This document shows positions 1 to 8,952 of a stretch of DNA of 64,000 nucleotides, one piece after another (the stretch's first letter is position 1; each line of letters opens with the position of its first letter). The notes under the pieces are model-generated. The model had not been told where the DNA came from and did not search any database. It saw only the letters and a list, made by a program, of their open reading frames with translations. Both the position numbers and the translations under genes were made by a program. Source of the stretch: UBA1479 sp002706405 (GTDB lineage Bacteria > Pseudomonadota > Alphaproteobacteria > Rhodospirillales > Casp-alpha2); contig CAXATO010000003.1 of assembly GCA_963972255.1 (NCBI GenBank), positions 186,001 to 250,000 on the forward strand, given 5' to 3'.

Positions 1-9
1 CATAAATTT

Positions 10-40
10 AATAGATGAATAATTATAATTTATGAATTTG
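10..40. promoter_or_regulatory. AT-rich candidate SoxR-type operator ahead of GST
   Basis: This almost pure A/T stretch contains two ATGAAT half-sites, at about 15-20 and 32-37, separated by an A/T-only core. It resembles the TTTATGAATATG arm of the site ahead of soxX. It lies about 70 bases before the GST start, the same distance as the soxC site from its gene. The match is the weakest of the set and the window edge cuts off its upstream context, so an ordinary AT-rich promoter is also possible. Confidence 0.35.
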
Positions 41-113
41 ATTTAAGCAACGGCCCGGCAGATCATGAGCGTCAAATCAACAAACACCCGCCCCCCAGAT
101 GGAGGACTTCCAA

Positions 114-758
114 ATGTCAGCCCAATCAGCACCCGTCCGTATCCTCGGCCGTTCCAATTCGTTCAACGTGCGCAAGATCCTTTGGGTCTGCGACGAGATG
201 GACATGCCTTATGAGCGCGAGGACTATGGTCGCGGCTTCCGCGCCTGCACGGATCCCGAGTTTCTCGCCCTGAACCCAGTCGCCCAGGTGCCCGTGGTGC
301 TTGATGGCGGCGCGGTCATGCGTGAATCCAATTCCATCGTCCGCTATCTGGCATCCAAGGCGGGGCGGGACGATCTGTATCCCGCCGATCTGGTCAAGCG
401 CCAGCAGGTCGAACAATGGATGGACTGGATCGCCTACGACCTGACCCACGCGCTGCGCGGCGCCTTCCTGGGCGGGGTGCTCCAGGAAGAGCCTTGGAAC
501 AACGACTGGTTCATCAATCAGGGCCGCAAGGACCTGATCCACGACATGCTGATCGTCGAGGAGCATTTGGCGGCAAACGGCCCATACATCACGGGCGAAA
601 CCTTCACCGTCGCCGATATTTCCATGGGGCTGGTGGTCAACCGTTGGTTCGTGGTCGAGGGCTTCGAGAAGCCGGAAACACCGGCGCTTGCCGCGTATTA
701 CGAGCTTTTGAGCCAGCGCCCGGCCTACCTTGCCCACGGGCGCAACGGCCTGCCCTGA
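114..758 (+). CDS. Glutathione S-transferase family protein
   Basis: The product is a cytosolic GST of about 214 residues. The thioredoxin-like N-terminal half has the typical glutathione-site signature: NPVAQVPVV, then an ESNSIVRYL segment equivalent to the canonical E-S-x-A-I. An all-helical C-terminal half follows, with the usual xTxADIS motif near residue 165. The start at 114 is preferred over the in-frame ATG at 99, because a GGAGG at 101-105 sits eight bases before it. The gene is monocistronic here, with an AT-rich element upstream that resembles the operators of the sox island. The true substrate cannot be told from sequence; conjugation of electrophiles or handling of glutathione persulfide are both possible. 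Confidence 0.88.
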   Translation: MSAQSAPVRILGRSNSFNVRKILWVCDEMDMPYEREDYGRGFRACTDPEFLALNPVAQVPVVLDGGAVMRESNSIVRYLASKAGRDDLYPADLVKRQQVEQWMDWIAYDLTHALRGAFLGGVLQEEPWNNDWFINQGRKDLIHDMLIVEEHLAANGPYITGETFTVADISMGLVVNRWFVVEGFEKPETPALAAYYELLSQRPAYLAHGRNGLP

Positions 759-830
759 GGCCCGCCGGTTTCGGTCTGAATTTGCGAAAATCCGGTCGGA
801 ATTCATAATCCGGGATGCTACAGTTTTGTT

Positions 831-860
831 ACGGTTCTGTTACACAGGTAACAGAACCGT
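831..860. repeat. Perfect 13-bp inverted repeat
   Basis: Arms ACGGTTCTGTTAC (831-843) and GTAACAGAACCGT (848-860) are perfectly complementary around a 4-base spacer. No T-run follows on the plus strand, so a classic intrinsic terminator is unlikely. The repeat lies 77 bases before the ABC transporter's binding-protein gene, where an operator would be expected. It could instead act as a structured 3' end for the GST transcript. Confidence 0.75.
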
Positions 861-937
861 CCTGCCCGCAATGAACGGCGCAGGGGCGCAAAAACTGGAA
901 GGTCATCGATCTTCACGTCTCGGAGGACATTAAGATA

Positions 938-2287
938 ATGAAACGCAAGGATTTCCTGCGTGCGGTTTCCGGCGCGTTGGCCGCGCTGGCCGTTTCCGCA
1001 TTACCGGCGTTTGCCGCCGATCTGGAAGGCAAACTCGTCATCGTCACATCCTATCCGCCCGATACCACGGTGACGGTGAAGAAGGCGTTCGAGGCCGCCC
1101 ATCCCGGCGTCGAAGTCGAGATGCTGAAGAAAAAGACCACCGCCGGCATCAAGTTCCTTCAGGAAACGGCGACCAACAACAAGGCCGACATGTTCTGGGC
1201 CTCGGCGCCCGACGCCTTCGAAGTGTTGAAGGGCGACGGCCTGTTGGCCAAATACGACGTCAAGGTGCAGGGCATTCCGGAAAAGGTGGGTGCCTTCCCG
1301 ATCAACGACCCCGACGGCTACTACAAGGGATTCGCCGCCTCGGGCTACGGGATCATGTGGAACACCCGCTACCTGAAGGCCAAGAAACTGCCCGTGCCCA
1401 AGACCTGGGCGGAACTGGCCGATCCGGTCTACTTCGGCCATGTCGGCATGAGCGCGCCGTCGCGCTCGGGCACCACGCATCTGACCGTGGAAACCATCCT
1501 GCAGGGCATGGGTTGGGAAAAGGGCTGGGCCCTGATGAAGGCCATGTCCGGCAACTTCAAGACCGTCACCGAACGCAGCTTCGGCGTGCCCGATGGTGTC
1601 AACTCGGGCCAGTTCGGGCTGGGCATCGTCATCGACTTCTTCGGTCTGTCGTCGCAGGCGTCGGGCTTCCCGGTCGATTTCCTGTATCCGCCGATCACCA
1701 CCCTGGTGCCGGCCAACATCGCGATCGTGAAGAACGCGCCGCATCCCAAGGCGGCGGCGGCCTTTATCGAATTCCTGCTGTCCCCGGAAGGCCAGGCGGT
1801 TCTGCTTGATCCCAAGATCCGCCGTCTGCCAGTGAACCCCGCGACCTATGCCAAGGCGCCCGCCGGGTTCCCCAACCCGTTCAAGGACCCGTCTCTCGGC
1901 TCGGCCGTCAAGTTCGACCTGGATTTGTCCAAGAGCCGCTACAACGTGGTCAATTCCCTGTTCGACGTGATGGTGACCTATCGCCTGGACGACTTGCAGA
2001 ATGCGGTCAAGGCGATCCATGACGCCAAGGCGAAGGCCCAGGGCAAATCCAACGCTGACGCGGACAAGCTGATCGCCGAGGCTGAGGCCCTGGTCGCCAA
2101 GATGCCGATCACCGAGGCCGAGGCCGGCAAGAAGGAATTCAACGCAATCTTCAAGAAGAAGCGCAAGAAGGCCGACACCAAGGTCACCGGCCGTCAGGCC
2201 GAGGTCGAGCAGCAGTGGGACGAAGAGGTCAAAGCGAATTACGCCAAGGCCAAGGAGCTGGCGGAAAAAGCCGCTTCCATGCTGTAA
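938..2287 (+). CDS. ABC transporter substrate-binding protein (iron/polyamine/phosphonate type)
   Basis: A periplasmic solute receptor of 449 residues. The signal peptide spans about residues 1-27, with cleavage after PAFA. The next 310 residues form a family 1 extracellular binding fold of the Fe(III)/putrescine/2-aminoethylphosphonate class. GGAGGAC at 922-928 sets the start. The C-terminal 100 residues are unusual: a lysine-, alanine- and glutamate-rich helical extension, likely coiled coil, not normally part of this family. The gene heads an operon with a fused permease and an ATPase. A GC-rich hairpin follows it, which would raise the amount of binding protein over the membrane parts. 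The ligand is not determined; iron-binding tyrosines were not verified. Confidence 0.85.
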   Translation: MKRKDFLRAVSGALAALAVSALPAFAADLEGKLVIVTSYPPDTTVTVKKAFEAAHPGVEVEMLKKKTTAGIKFLQETATNNKADMFWASAPDAFEVLKGDGLLAKYDVKVQGIPEKVGAFPINDPDGYYKGFAASGYGIMWNTRYLKAKKLPVPKTWAELADPVYFGHVGMSAPSRSGTTHLTVETILQGMGWEKGWALMKAMSGNFKTVTERSFGVPDGVNSGQFGLGIVIDFFGLSSQASGFPVDFLYPPITTLVPANIAIVKNAPHPKAAAAFIEFLLSPEGQAVLLDPKIRRLPVNPATYAKAPAGFPNPFKDPSLGSAVKFDLDLSKSRYNVVNSLFDVMVTYRLDDLQNAVKAIHDAKAKAQGKSNADADKLIAEAEALVAKMPITEAEAGKKEFNAIFKKKRKKADTKVTGRQAEVEQQWDEEVKANYAKAKELAEKAASML

Positions 2288-2301
2288 GCCGATTCTTTAT
2301 C

Positions 2302-2340
2302 CAGGCGCCCGGTCCGGCCGTGGGCCGGGCGCCTGTTTAT
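2302..2340 (+). terminator. Hairpin with T-rich tail after the binding-protein gene
   Basis: Arms CAGGCGCCCGG (2302-2312) and CCGGGCGCCTG (2325-2335) are perfectly complementary and are followed by TTTAT. Its place between the binding-protein gene and the permease gene suggests partial termination or a 3' mRNA stabiliser, a common way for importers to make more receptor than permease. Confidence 0.7.
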
Positions 2341-2378
2341 TCCGACGCTGACGTTTCTGATACTGACCGGGGGATGTC

Positions 2379-4103
2379 TTGACCACCGTATCGCGCAGTC
2401 TTTGGGGGCCCGGTGCCGTTGCCTTGTCCCTGGCCCTGTTCCTGATCGTGTTCCTTGTCATTCCGGTCGCCAAGGTCATCTATGTGGCGTTCCAGGATCC
2501 CAACACGGGCGCCCTGACGCTCATTAACTTCGTCGATTTTTTCAACACCTCGCTGTTCCAGGAATCCTTTTTCAATTCCTTTTACGTGGCCTCCATGTCC
2601 GTGGTCCTGGCGTCGGTGTTCGCCTTGCCGCTGGCCTATTTCACGACCCGCTTCAATTTCGGCGGCTCGATCCTGATCCAGACGCTCGGCGTTATTCCGC
2701 TGATCATGCCGCCCTTCGTGGGGGCCGTGGCCATGGTGCTGTTGTTCGGGCAGAACGGGTCGATCAATCTGCTGCTCGATGAGTATTTCGGGTTCACCAT
2801 TCCCTTCATGGAAGGACTGAACGGCGTCATCTTCGTTGAAAGCGTCCACTATTTCCCCTTCATCCTGATCAACCTGTCGGCGGCCCTGAACAACATCGAC
2901 CGCTCCATGGAGGAAGCCGCCCAGAACCTGGGGGCCAGCCGCGGCCGTCTGTTCCGGCGCATCGTGTTTCCGCTCGCCATGCCGGGCTATGTGGCGGGGG
3001 CGTCCCTGGTGTTCCTCAAGGTATTCGATGACCTCGGCACGCCGCTTTTGTTGAACATCAACAACATGCTGGCGCCGCAGGCGTACCTGCGCATTTCGTC
3101 TATCGGCATCAACGATCCCATGGGCTATGTGATTTCGGTGATCCTGGTGATGTTCTCCCTGCTGGCCTTGTGGACCTCGTTCCTGGCCCTGCGCGGCAAG
3201 GATTACGCCACCGTGCAGAAGGGCGGCGGCGGGCTGATGAAGCGCGACCTTGCGGGCTGGGAAAAGGCTGGATGTTATGCCGTGGTGATCCTGATCCTGC
3301 TGCTGGTGCTGTCGCCGCATATCGCGTTGACGTTGCTCAGCTTCGGGACCGTGTGGTCGTTCAGCCCGCTGCCCGACGCCTATACGGCGCAGCACTATGT
3401 TGATGTCGTTTCGACCTCGTCGACCTATATCACCAACACGCTGCTGTACGCGGGCTTGGCTGCCGGGATCGATGTGGTGTTCGGCACGGCCATCGCCTAT
3501 GTGGTGTGGCGCACGGGTCTGCCGGGGCGCAAGCTGCTGGATTACATGGCCATGGGGGCGGTCGCCATTCCCGGCGTCGTGTTGGGCATCGGTTATCTGC
3601 GCACCTTCTATCAGTTCGATGTGCCGTTCATCGACAAGCCGCTGGCGTCGTGGTGGGTGATCATCGTCATCGCACTCGCCATCCGGCGCCTGCCCTATGC
3701 GCTGCGGGCCTGTGTCGCGGCCCTGCAGCAGGTCAGCGTGATGCTGGAAGAAGCGGCCGAAAACCTGGGGGCCACCAAAAGCCGCACCGTGCGCCGCATC
3801 GTCGTGCCGCTGATGATGGGCGGCATCGTCGCCGGCTTCGTCACCAGCTTCGCCACCGCCGCCGTCGAATTGTCGGCGACGATCATGTTGGTGTCCCAGG
3901 AATCGGACGCGCCGCTGGCCTACGGCATTTATGAATTCATGCAGTCCGCATCCGGGCGCGGGCCGGGGGCGGCATTGGGCATCATCGCGGTGCTCATCAT
4001 CGGGATCGCGACCTATCTGTCGCACCGCGTCATCAACAAGAAGGAAACCGAACGGGCACCCCAGCAGGCGGCGGCCCCGGAAGAAAAAGTCCAGGGAGCA
4101 TAA
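2379..4103 (+). CDS. ABC transporter permease, two fused inner-membrane domains
   Basis: The inner-membrane channel of the importer, 574 residues, with two BPD-type permease units in tandem and about twelve transmembrane segments. Each half carries the cytoplasmic EAA loop that docks on the ATPase: EEAAQNLGASRGRLFRR near residue 180 and EEAAENLGATKSRTVRR near residue 460. Such fused permeases are typical of the FbpB/ThiP group. The start is TTG at 2379 after a GGGG stretch; the nearby ATG at 2374 runs straight into a stop codon. The C-terminus ends in a short charged tail. It lies between the binding-protein and ATPase genes, two bases before the latter. Confidence 0.9.
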   Translation: MTTVSRSLWGPGAVALSLALFLIVFLVIPVAKVIYVAFQDPNTGALTLINFVDFFNTSLFQESFFNSFYVASMSVVLASVFALPLAYFTTRFNFGGSILIQTLGVIPLIMPPFVGAVAMVLLFGQNGSINLLLDEYFGFTIPFMEGLNGVIFVESVHYFPFILINLSAALNNIDRSMEEAAQNLGASRGRLFRRIVFPLAMPGYVAGASLVFLKVFDDLGTPLLLNINNMLAPQAYLRISSIGINDPMGYVISVILVMFSLLALWTSFLALRGKDYATVQKGGGGLMKRDLAGWEKAGCYAVVILILLLVLSPHIALTLLSFGTVWSFSPLPDAYTAQHYVDVVSTSSTYITNTLLYAGLAAGIDVVFGTAIAYVVWRTGLPGRKLLDYMAMGAVAIPGVVLGIGYLRTFYQFDVPFIDKPLASWWVIIVIALAIRRLPYALRACVAALQQVSVMLEEAAENLGATKSRTVRRIVVPLMMGGIVAGFVTSFATAAVELSATIMLVSQESDAPLAYGIYEFMQSASGRGPGAALGIIAVLIIGIATYLSHRVINKKETERAPQQAAAPEEKVQGA

Positions 4104-4105
4104 GC

Positions 4106-5200
4106 ATGGCATTGAAGCAAACCAGCGGTGTCACCGTCACGGTCGAGAACGTCAGCCTGTCCTTCGGCAAGACCGAGGTGCTGAAGGGCGTGAATCTGGA
4201 GATCAAGCCGGGCGAGCTGTTCACCTTCCTGGGTCCGTCGGGATCGGGAAAATCGACCCTGCTGCGCTCCATCGCCGGCTTCGGGCCGCGCCCGGGCGGG
4301 CGCATCCTGATCGACGGCGACGACATTGCCGGTCTGGCGCCCTGGGACCGCAATGTCGGCATGGTGTTCCAGTCCTATGCCCTGTGGCCGCATATGACGG
4401 TGCGCAAGAACGTCGCCTTCGGGCTGGAGGAACGCAAGGTGCCGGCGCGCGAGATCGCCGAACGGGTCGAGGCGGCGCTCGATCTGGTCGGGCTCGCGGC
4501 TTATGGCGACCGCCGGCCGTCGCAGCTGTCCGGCGGTCAGCAGCAGCGCGTGGCCTTGGCCCGCACCATCGTCGTCGAGCCGCGGGTTCTGCTGCTGGAT
4601 GAGCCGCTGTCGAACCTGGACGCCAATCTGCGGGTTCAGATGCGCCGGGAAATTCACGACCTGCAACGAAAGTTGAACCTGACCACGATTTTCGTGACTC
4701 ACGATCAGGAAGAGGCGAACACCATTTCCGACCGCATGGCGGTCCTGGACCAGGGCGTGATCCAACAGACGGGCACGCCGCTGAACCTGTACGACAACCC
4801 GGCCAACCGCTTCGTGGCCAGCTTCCTGGGCACGGCCAACCTGTTGGAAGGTCGGATTGAGGCCGGGGACGGCGGGCTTTGGTTCATCGCCGATGCGGGG
4901 CCGCGCCTGCGGTTGACACCGGATGCCGGGGCGGCCGGGGACCGCACGGCCGCCATGATGCGGCCGCAGAACCTGACGATCACGGATGCGGACGGTGCCC
5001 TCGGACAGGACGTGGCGGTATTGGAAGGAACGGTGGAGATGCTGGAATTTCTCGGCACCATCGTGCGTTACGCGGTGCGGGTCGGCGGGGCGTCGATGCT
5101 GGTCGACGAGACCCACCGTGTGGGCCGGGCGGTCCATGCCGTCGGCGACAGCGTGCGCCTGGGTGTCGAGGCCGCCGATATCCGGCTGTTGTCGGCGTAG
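4106..5200 (+). CDS. ABC transporter ATP-binding protein with C-terminal TOBE domain
   Basis: The cytoplasmic ATPase of the importer, 364 residues. The Walker A motif is GPSGSGKST at residues 43-51. The Q-loop is VFQSYALWPHMTV, the signature is LSGGQQQR, Walker B is VLLLDEPLSNLD, and the switch histidine lies in VTHDQEEA. The last 120 residues form a TOBE-type regulatory domain, as in PotA, FbpC and PhnT. AGGGAG just before the start is the ribosome site. The gene follows the permease stop by two bases, so the two are probably translated together. The substrate is that of the neighbouring binding protein and is not known. Confidence 0.93.
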   Translation: MALKQTSGVTVTVENVSLSFGKTEVLKGVNLEIKPGELFTFLGPSGSGKSTLLRSIAGFGPRPGGRILIDGDDIAGLAPWDRNVGMVFQSYALWPHMTVRKNVAFGLEERKVPAREIAERVEAALDLVGLAAYGDRRPSQLSGGQQQRVALARTIVVEPRVLLLDEPLSNLDANLRVQMRREIHDLQRKLNLTTIFVTHDQEEANTISDRMAVLDQGVIQQTGTPLNLYDNPANRFVASFLGTANLLEGRIEAGDGGLWFIADAGPRLRLTPDAGAAGDRTAAMMRPQNLTITDADGALGQDVAVLEGTVEMLEFLGTIVRYAVRVGGASMLVDETHRVGRAVHAVGDSVRLGVEAADIRLLSA

Positions 5201-5207
5201 AATCGGG

Positions 5208-5255
5208 CAAACGGCCCCCGGGTGGTGCGAGGCACCTCCCGGGGAGCAGCGTTTG
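5208..5255. terminator. Long hairpin between convergent genes
   Basis: CCCCGGGTGGTG (5216-5227) pairs with CACCTCCCGGGG (5233-5244) with one mismatch. CAAACG and CGTTTG extend the stem outward. It lies exactly between the convergent ABC ATPase and peroxiredoxin genes, so it could end transcripts from both sides. No long T-run is present. Confidence 0.55.
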
Positions 5256-5257
5256 TA

Positions 5258-5740
5258 TTACAGGCCGGCCAGAACGCTTTCGGCGCTGGTCTTCTCGAAG
5301 GCGCCGGCGGCATCGATTTCGATCGATTTCACCGTACCGTTGTCGACGACCATGGCGAAGCGCTGGCAGCGCAGGCCCAGGCCGCGGGCGGTCAGGTCGA
5401 GTTCCAGGCCGGCGGCCTTGGTGAATTCGGCCGAGCCGTCACCGACCAGCAGAACCTTGTCGTCCGCGCCCTGATCCTTGGCCCAGGCACCCATGACGAA
5501 GGCGTCGTTCACGGACATGCAGACGATCTGGTCGATGCCCTTGGCCTTGAGTTCATCCGCCTTGGCGACGAAGCCGGGCAGATGCTTGGCCGAGCAGGTC
5601 GGCGTGAAGGCGCCGGGCACGCCGAAGATGGCGACCTTTTTGCCGTTGAAGATTTCGTCCGTCGAAATGGCGGCCGGACCTTCGGCGGTCATGTGATAAA
5701 GCGTCGCCGCCGGAATTTTGTCACCAACACCAAGCGTCAT
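5258..5740 (-). CDS. Peroxiredoxin, Prx5/AhpE-like thiol peroxidase
   Basis: A thiol peroxidase of about 160 residues that reduces hydrogen peroxide and organic peroxides. The redoxin fold holds the Prx5 active-site block VPGAFTPTCSAKHLPGF, with the peroxidatic cysteine at residue 49 and the catalytic threonine two residues before it. The start at 5740 (MTLGVGDK) is preferred over an in-frame ATG nine codons upstream, because AGGGGA lies before it and this is where family members begin. It sits next to the DsbD-like gene on the same strand, and both deal with thiol redox. No glutaredoxin domain is fused, so reductant comes from elsewhere. Confidence 0.93.
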   Translation of the reverse strand: MTLGVGDKIPAATLYHMTAEGPAAISTDEIFNGKKVAIFGVPGAFTPTCSAKHLPGFVAKADELKAKGIDQIVCMSVNDAFVMGAWAKDQGADDKVLLVGDGSAEFTKAAGLELDLTARGLGLRCQRFAMVVDNGTVKSIEIDAAGAFEKTSAESVLAGL

Positions 5741-5879
5741 TGGATTTCCCCTGAATCTGGATTTCAAACCTGGCCGGGGGCGGCAGTAGATCGGTGCCGC
5801 CCGGGCCGTTCATGCCAGCATGAGATAGTGGATTTCCGCGAAGAGTCCATGAAAAACAGCCCCATCGAGGATCGCTGGG

Positions 5880-8117
5880 CTAGTTTTTCGCGATCACCAC
5901 GTTGCCGGCTCGGGCGACGGCTTCGGTCACGACGTTTTCGGTCAGGAGTTCGGGCAGGGGAATGCCGGTCGGCGCCTCCGGCCCGTAGACCGCGTTGAAC
6001 GGAATGCCATAGCGCCCGAATTTGGCCAGATAGGCGGCGATCACCGGATCGGGGCGGGTCCAGTCGGCGATCATGGCGACGATGCGCCCGTCGGCGATGG
6101 CTGCGTGCACCGCACCCTGATTGAGAACCAGGCGCTTGTTGACCTGACAGGTGATACACCAGTCGGCGGTGACGTCGACCAGCACGGTTTTGCCCGCGGC
6201 GACCAGTTGGGCGATTCGGGCTTCGTCGAAGGGCTGCCAGTGCCGGCCCGCGTCCGCATTCTTGGCGGCGCGCAGGTTGGCTTCGCCGGTGGCCCGGATC
6301 GGCTCGCCGCCCGCCGACGGCAGCACCGCGGCGGCCAGGACGATCGCCACGCCAAGGGCGATGGGGGCGCCGGGAACCAGGGCGCGGGCGGGTTTCACGC
6401 CGCGCCCGGAAAGCCACAGGATCGCCCCCAGGACGACCAGACCGGCGATCAGGCCCGCCGTTGCCGGGGCGCCCAGAATGCCCATGACAAGCCACAGCAG
6501 CCACGCCGCGGTTGCCAGCAGGGCGAGGCCCATGATCTGGCGCAGGCGGATCATCCAGGGCCCGGGGCGGGGCAGGCGCGTGGCCGTGGCGGGCATGGCG
6601 GCGATGAACAGGTAGGGCAGGGCCAGGCCAAGCGCCAGGCCGGCGAAAATGGCGTAAATTTCCAACGGTCCCCGGGCCAGCGCGAACCCGACGGCGGTGC
6701 CGAGGAAGGGCGCGGAACAGGGGGTCGCCAGCAGGGTCGCGAGCGCGCCCTGCAGGAAATGGCCCAAGGGGCCGGTGCGGTGGCTGGGGTCGGCCGCATG
6801 CGCCCCCAGATCGCCGATGGCTTGCGGCAGGGCGATTTCGAACAGGCCGAACAGGTTGCAGGCGAACACGAAGACGATCACCGTCATGGCAGCCAGGAAC
6901 CAGGGCTGCTGGAACTGTATGCCCCAGCCGATGGTCATGCCGGCGGCCTTGAGGGCGACCAGCCCGGAGGCCAGCACCATGAAGGCCGCGAGAATGCCCA
7001 GGGCCGAAGCGATGAAGCCGCGCCGGACCTGGCCCGTGTCGCCGCCGCCATGGCCCATGACGCCGACAACCTTGATCGACAGCACGGGCAGCACGCAGGG
7101 CATGAGGTTGAGAATCAGCCCGCCGATGACGGCCAAAGCGATGAACAGCAGAAGATTGGGGGATGGTGCCGGCGTTATTTCGGCCGCATTCAACATCGGC
7201 GCGTCGGCGGGCGGCGCCAGTTCGCCGGGGGTCAGCGTCAACGGCCGTTCGGCGCTGCGTCCGCCATCGACCAGGGTCGCGGTCAGGGTTTCCTTGGCCA
7301 GGCGCTGCGGCCCGCCGTCCAGGTCCGTGACCCCATAGACGGTGACGTCCAGGCGCGCCTCGTGCCCGTTGTCGGAAAAGCTCACATGGGGTTTGGAATA
7401 GGCCAGGACCTCGGGCCCTTCGAGATAGATATCCGGGGCCGAAAACGGGGTCTCCGATTTCGCCCGCACGCTGATCAGCATTTCGCCCTTGGCGGTGTCG
7501 CCGGGGCTCAGCGCCGCCATGTCGGCCAGCATCAGGCCATGCCGGGCACCGTCACCCGGGACCTTGGCGGCATAGCGGCTGATCAGATGGGCGAATTCGC
7601 TGGGTTGGGCGGCGCCGGCCGGCAGGCTCAGGCTGAGGTTCGCCGTATAGGGAATGCAGATGTCGTCGCAGGTGAGGTACGGGATCACGGCCTTGACCGT
7701 GACGGGCTTGCCCGCTTCGGTCAGGACGGCGTCGATGGGAAACACGACCTGTTTCTTGTAGCCCAGGGTTTCCAGGCCCAGCACGCTGAAGCGTTCCGGT
7801 GCCGGCCACTGGATCTTGGCGGACGTCAGGTTGTCGGAGCCGCCCCAATCGGGCCGGGGCGGAATGCCTGCGTCGCCGGGCGAGCGCCAATAGATCTTCC
7901 ACCCGGGCTGCATGTGGAATTCCAGCCCCAGGCGCAGCATCGCCGCCGACCCCGTGCCGGTCACGGCGGCGATCAGGCGGGCCTTGGTCTGTTCTGTCTC
8001 GTGCCAGGCGGATTGGGCCGTGTTCGCGGCCTGGACGGCCGTCGCGGAAATCAGCAGCAGAACAGCCGCAATCAGGGTGGACGGACGGGCGGCGCGGAAG
8101 AGAGGGACGGCGGTCAT
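5880..8117 (-). CDS. dsbD: DsbD/ScsB-type protein-disulfide reductase
   Basis: This inner-membrane protein passes electrons from cytoplasmic thioredoxin to periplasmic thiols. From the preferred start it has 745 residues. A signal peptide comes first (about 1-30), then a periplasmic DsbD-alpha-like region with paired cysteines in TCDDICIPY, an eight-helix CcdA-like core with PCVLPV and TPCSAPF cysteines, and a C-terminal thioredoxin domain with DWCITC (Cys654, Cys657). The start at 8117 places the signal peptide at the N-terminus; the frame stays open upstream to 8306 with sequence that does not look like protein. With SoxV and SoxW in the same window it may help keep sulfur-oxidation enzymes reduced. 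Confidence 0.88.
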   Translation of the reverse strand: MTAVPLFRAARPSTLIAAVLLLISATAVQAANTAQSAWHETEQTKARLIAAVTGTGSAAMLRLGLEFHMQPGWKIYWRSPGDAGIPPRPDWGGSDNLTSAKIQWPAPERFSVLGLETLGYKKQVVFPIDAVLTEAGKPVTVKAVIPYLTCDDICIPYTANLSLSLPAGAAQPSEFAHLISRYAAKVPGDGARHGLMLADMAALSPGDTAKGEMLISVRAKSETPFSAPDIYLEGPEVLAYSKPHVSFSDNGHEARLDVTVYGVTDLDGGPQRLAKETLTATLVDGGRSAERPLTLTPGELAPPADAPMLNAAEITPAPSPNLLLFIALAVIGGLILNLMPCVLPVLSIKVVGVMGHGGGDTGQVRRGFIASALGILAAFMVLASGLVALKAAGMTIGWGIQFQQPWFLAAMTVIVFVFACNLFGLFEIALPQAIGDLGAHAADPSHRTGPLGHFLQGALATLLATPCSAPFLGTAVGFALARGPLEIYAIFAGLALGLALPYLFIAAMPATATRLPRPGPWMIRLRQIMGLALLATAAWLLWLVMGILGAPATAGLIAGLVVLGAILWLSGRGVKPARALVPGAPIALGVAIVLAAAVLPSAGGEPIRATGEANLRAAKNADAGRHWQPFDEARIAQLVAAGKTVLVDVTADWCITCQVNKRLVLNQGAVHAAIADGRIVAMIADWTRPDPVIAAYLAKFGRYGIPFNAVYGPEAPTGIPLPELLTENVVTEAVARAGNVVIAKN

Positions 8118-8349
8118 GGCGCGATTCTTAAGTTTCCAGCGTTGGGGCGTGGTGACGTCGACGCCTGCATTATGGCACGGCGTCGGTGGACACGGCCAAT
8201 AAATGGCGCGTAATTGCGGCGGTTTCCGGGCAATCTGCGGTGTTTTTTCCTGGGCCTGCGCTTGCGGCGGGGCAGGCACGACGCCATAATTATGAGACGA
8301 GGCCATGCTATTAAATGGTGAAACTGGATGGAATTTCTAGGTTGATCCC

Positions 8350-8925
8350 ATGCCCCGAATTCTAGACGACGATACCTACCTGGTCGGGCACCTGCTGATT
8401 GCCATGCCCAACATGCCGGATGAACGGTTTTCCAAGTCGGTGATCTACATGTGCGCCCATAACGCCGAGGGCGCGATGGGGCTGGTCGTCAACAAGCCTC
8501 TGGAAACGCTAAGTTTTCCGGACCTTCTGGAGCAATTGGACATCGTGCCCTCCGGGCACAGTGAGCCCATCAACGTGCATTTCGGAGGCCCGGTTGAATC
8601 GGGGCGGGGATTTGTCCTGCATACGCCCGACTATGTCCAGGAAGCGACCATGGTCGTCGACGATCAGATCGCATTGACCGCCACGGTCGACATCCTGCAG
8701 GCCATCGCCGACGGCATCGGCCCCCGGCAATCCTTGCTGGCGCTGGGTTATGCCGGTTGGGGGCCGGGGCAATTGGACTCCGAGATCAAGGCCAACGGCT
8801 GGCTGCACGTCGCGGCCGATCCGGGTCTTGTGTTCGGCGGCGGCATGGACGACAAGTGGGAACAGGCGATGCTCAAGATCGGCGTCGATCCGCGCATGCT
8901 GTCGGACGAAGCCGGCCACGCCTGA
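8350..8925 (+). CDS. YqgE/AlgH family protein (UPF0301)
   Basis: A 191-residue protein of the UPF0301 family. It opens with the family block YLVGHLLIAMPNMPDERF, followed by GAMGLVVNKP and later FGGPVESGRGFVLH, as in E. coli YqgE and Pseudomonas AlgH. The biochemical role of the family is unsettled; a link to transcription control has been proposed for AlgH. It is transcribed away from the DsbD-like gene and is followed almost at once by a small unknown gene, probably in one operon. The family call is secure, the function is not. Confidence 0.93.
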   Translation: MPRILDDDTYLVGHLLIAMPNMPDERFSKSVIYMCAHNAEGAMGLVVNKPLETLSFPDLLEQLDIVPSGHSEPINVHFGGPVESGRGFVLHTPDYVQEATMVVDDQIALTATVDILQAIADGIGPRQSLLALGYAGWGPGQLDSEIKANGWLHVAADPGLVFGGGMDDKWEQAMLKIGVDPRMLSDEAGHA

Positions 8926-8952
8926 GTGCCCACCAACCACGCCGGAACCAAC

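Noticed and set aside
759..937. Riboswitch ahead of the ABC importer (thiamine or cobalamin type)
   Set aside because: No conserved riboswitch core such as a THI box was seen; only a simple palindrome is present.
2337..4112. Very long open frame on the strand opposite the ABC permease gene
   Set aside because: The translation is rich in His, Arg, Gln and Asp with no hydrophobic pattern, typical of the reverse complement of a GC-rich membrane protein gene. The permease on the plus strand is unmistakable.
6105..8213. 702-codon open frame opposite the DsbD-like gene
   Set aside because: Low-complexity Gly/Arg/Gln composition and no domain; it mirrors the real gene's codon bias.
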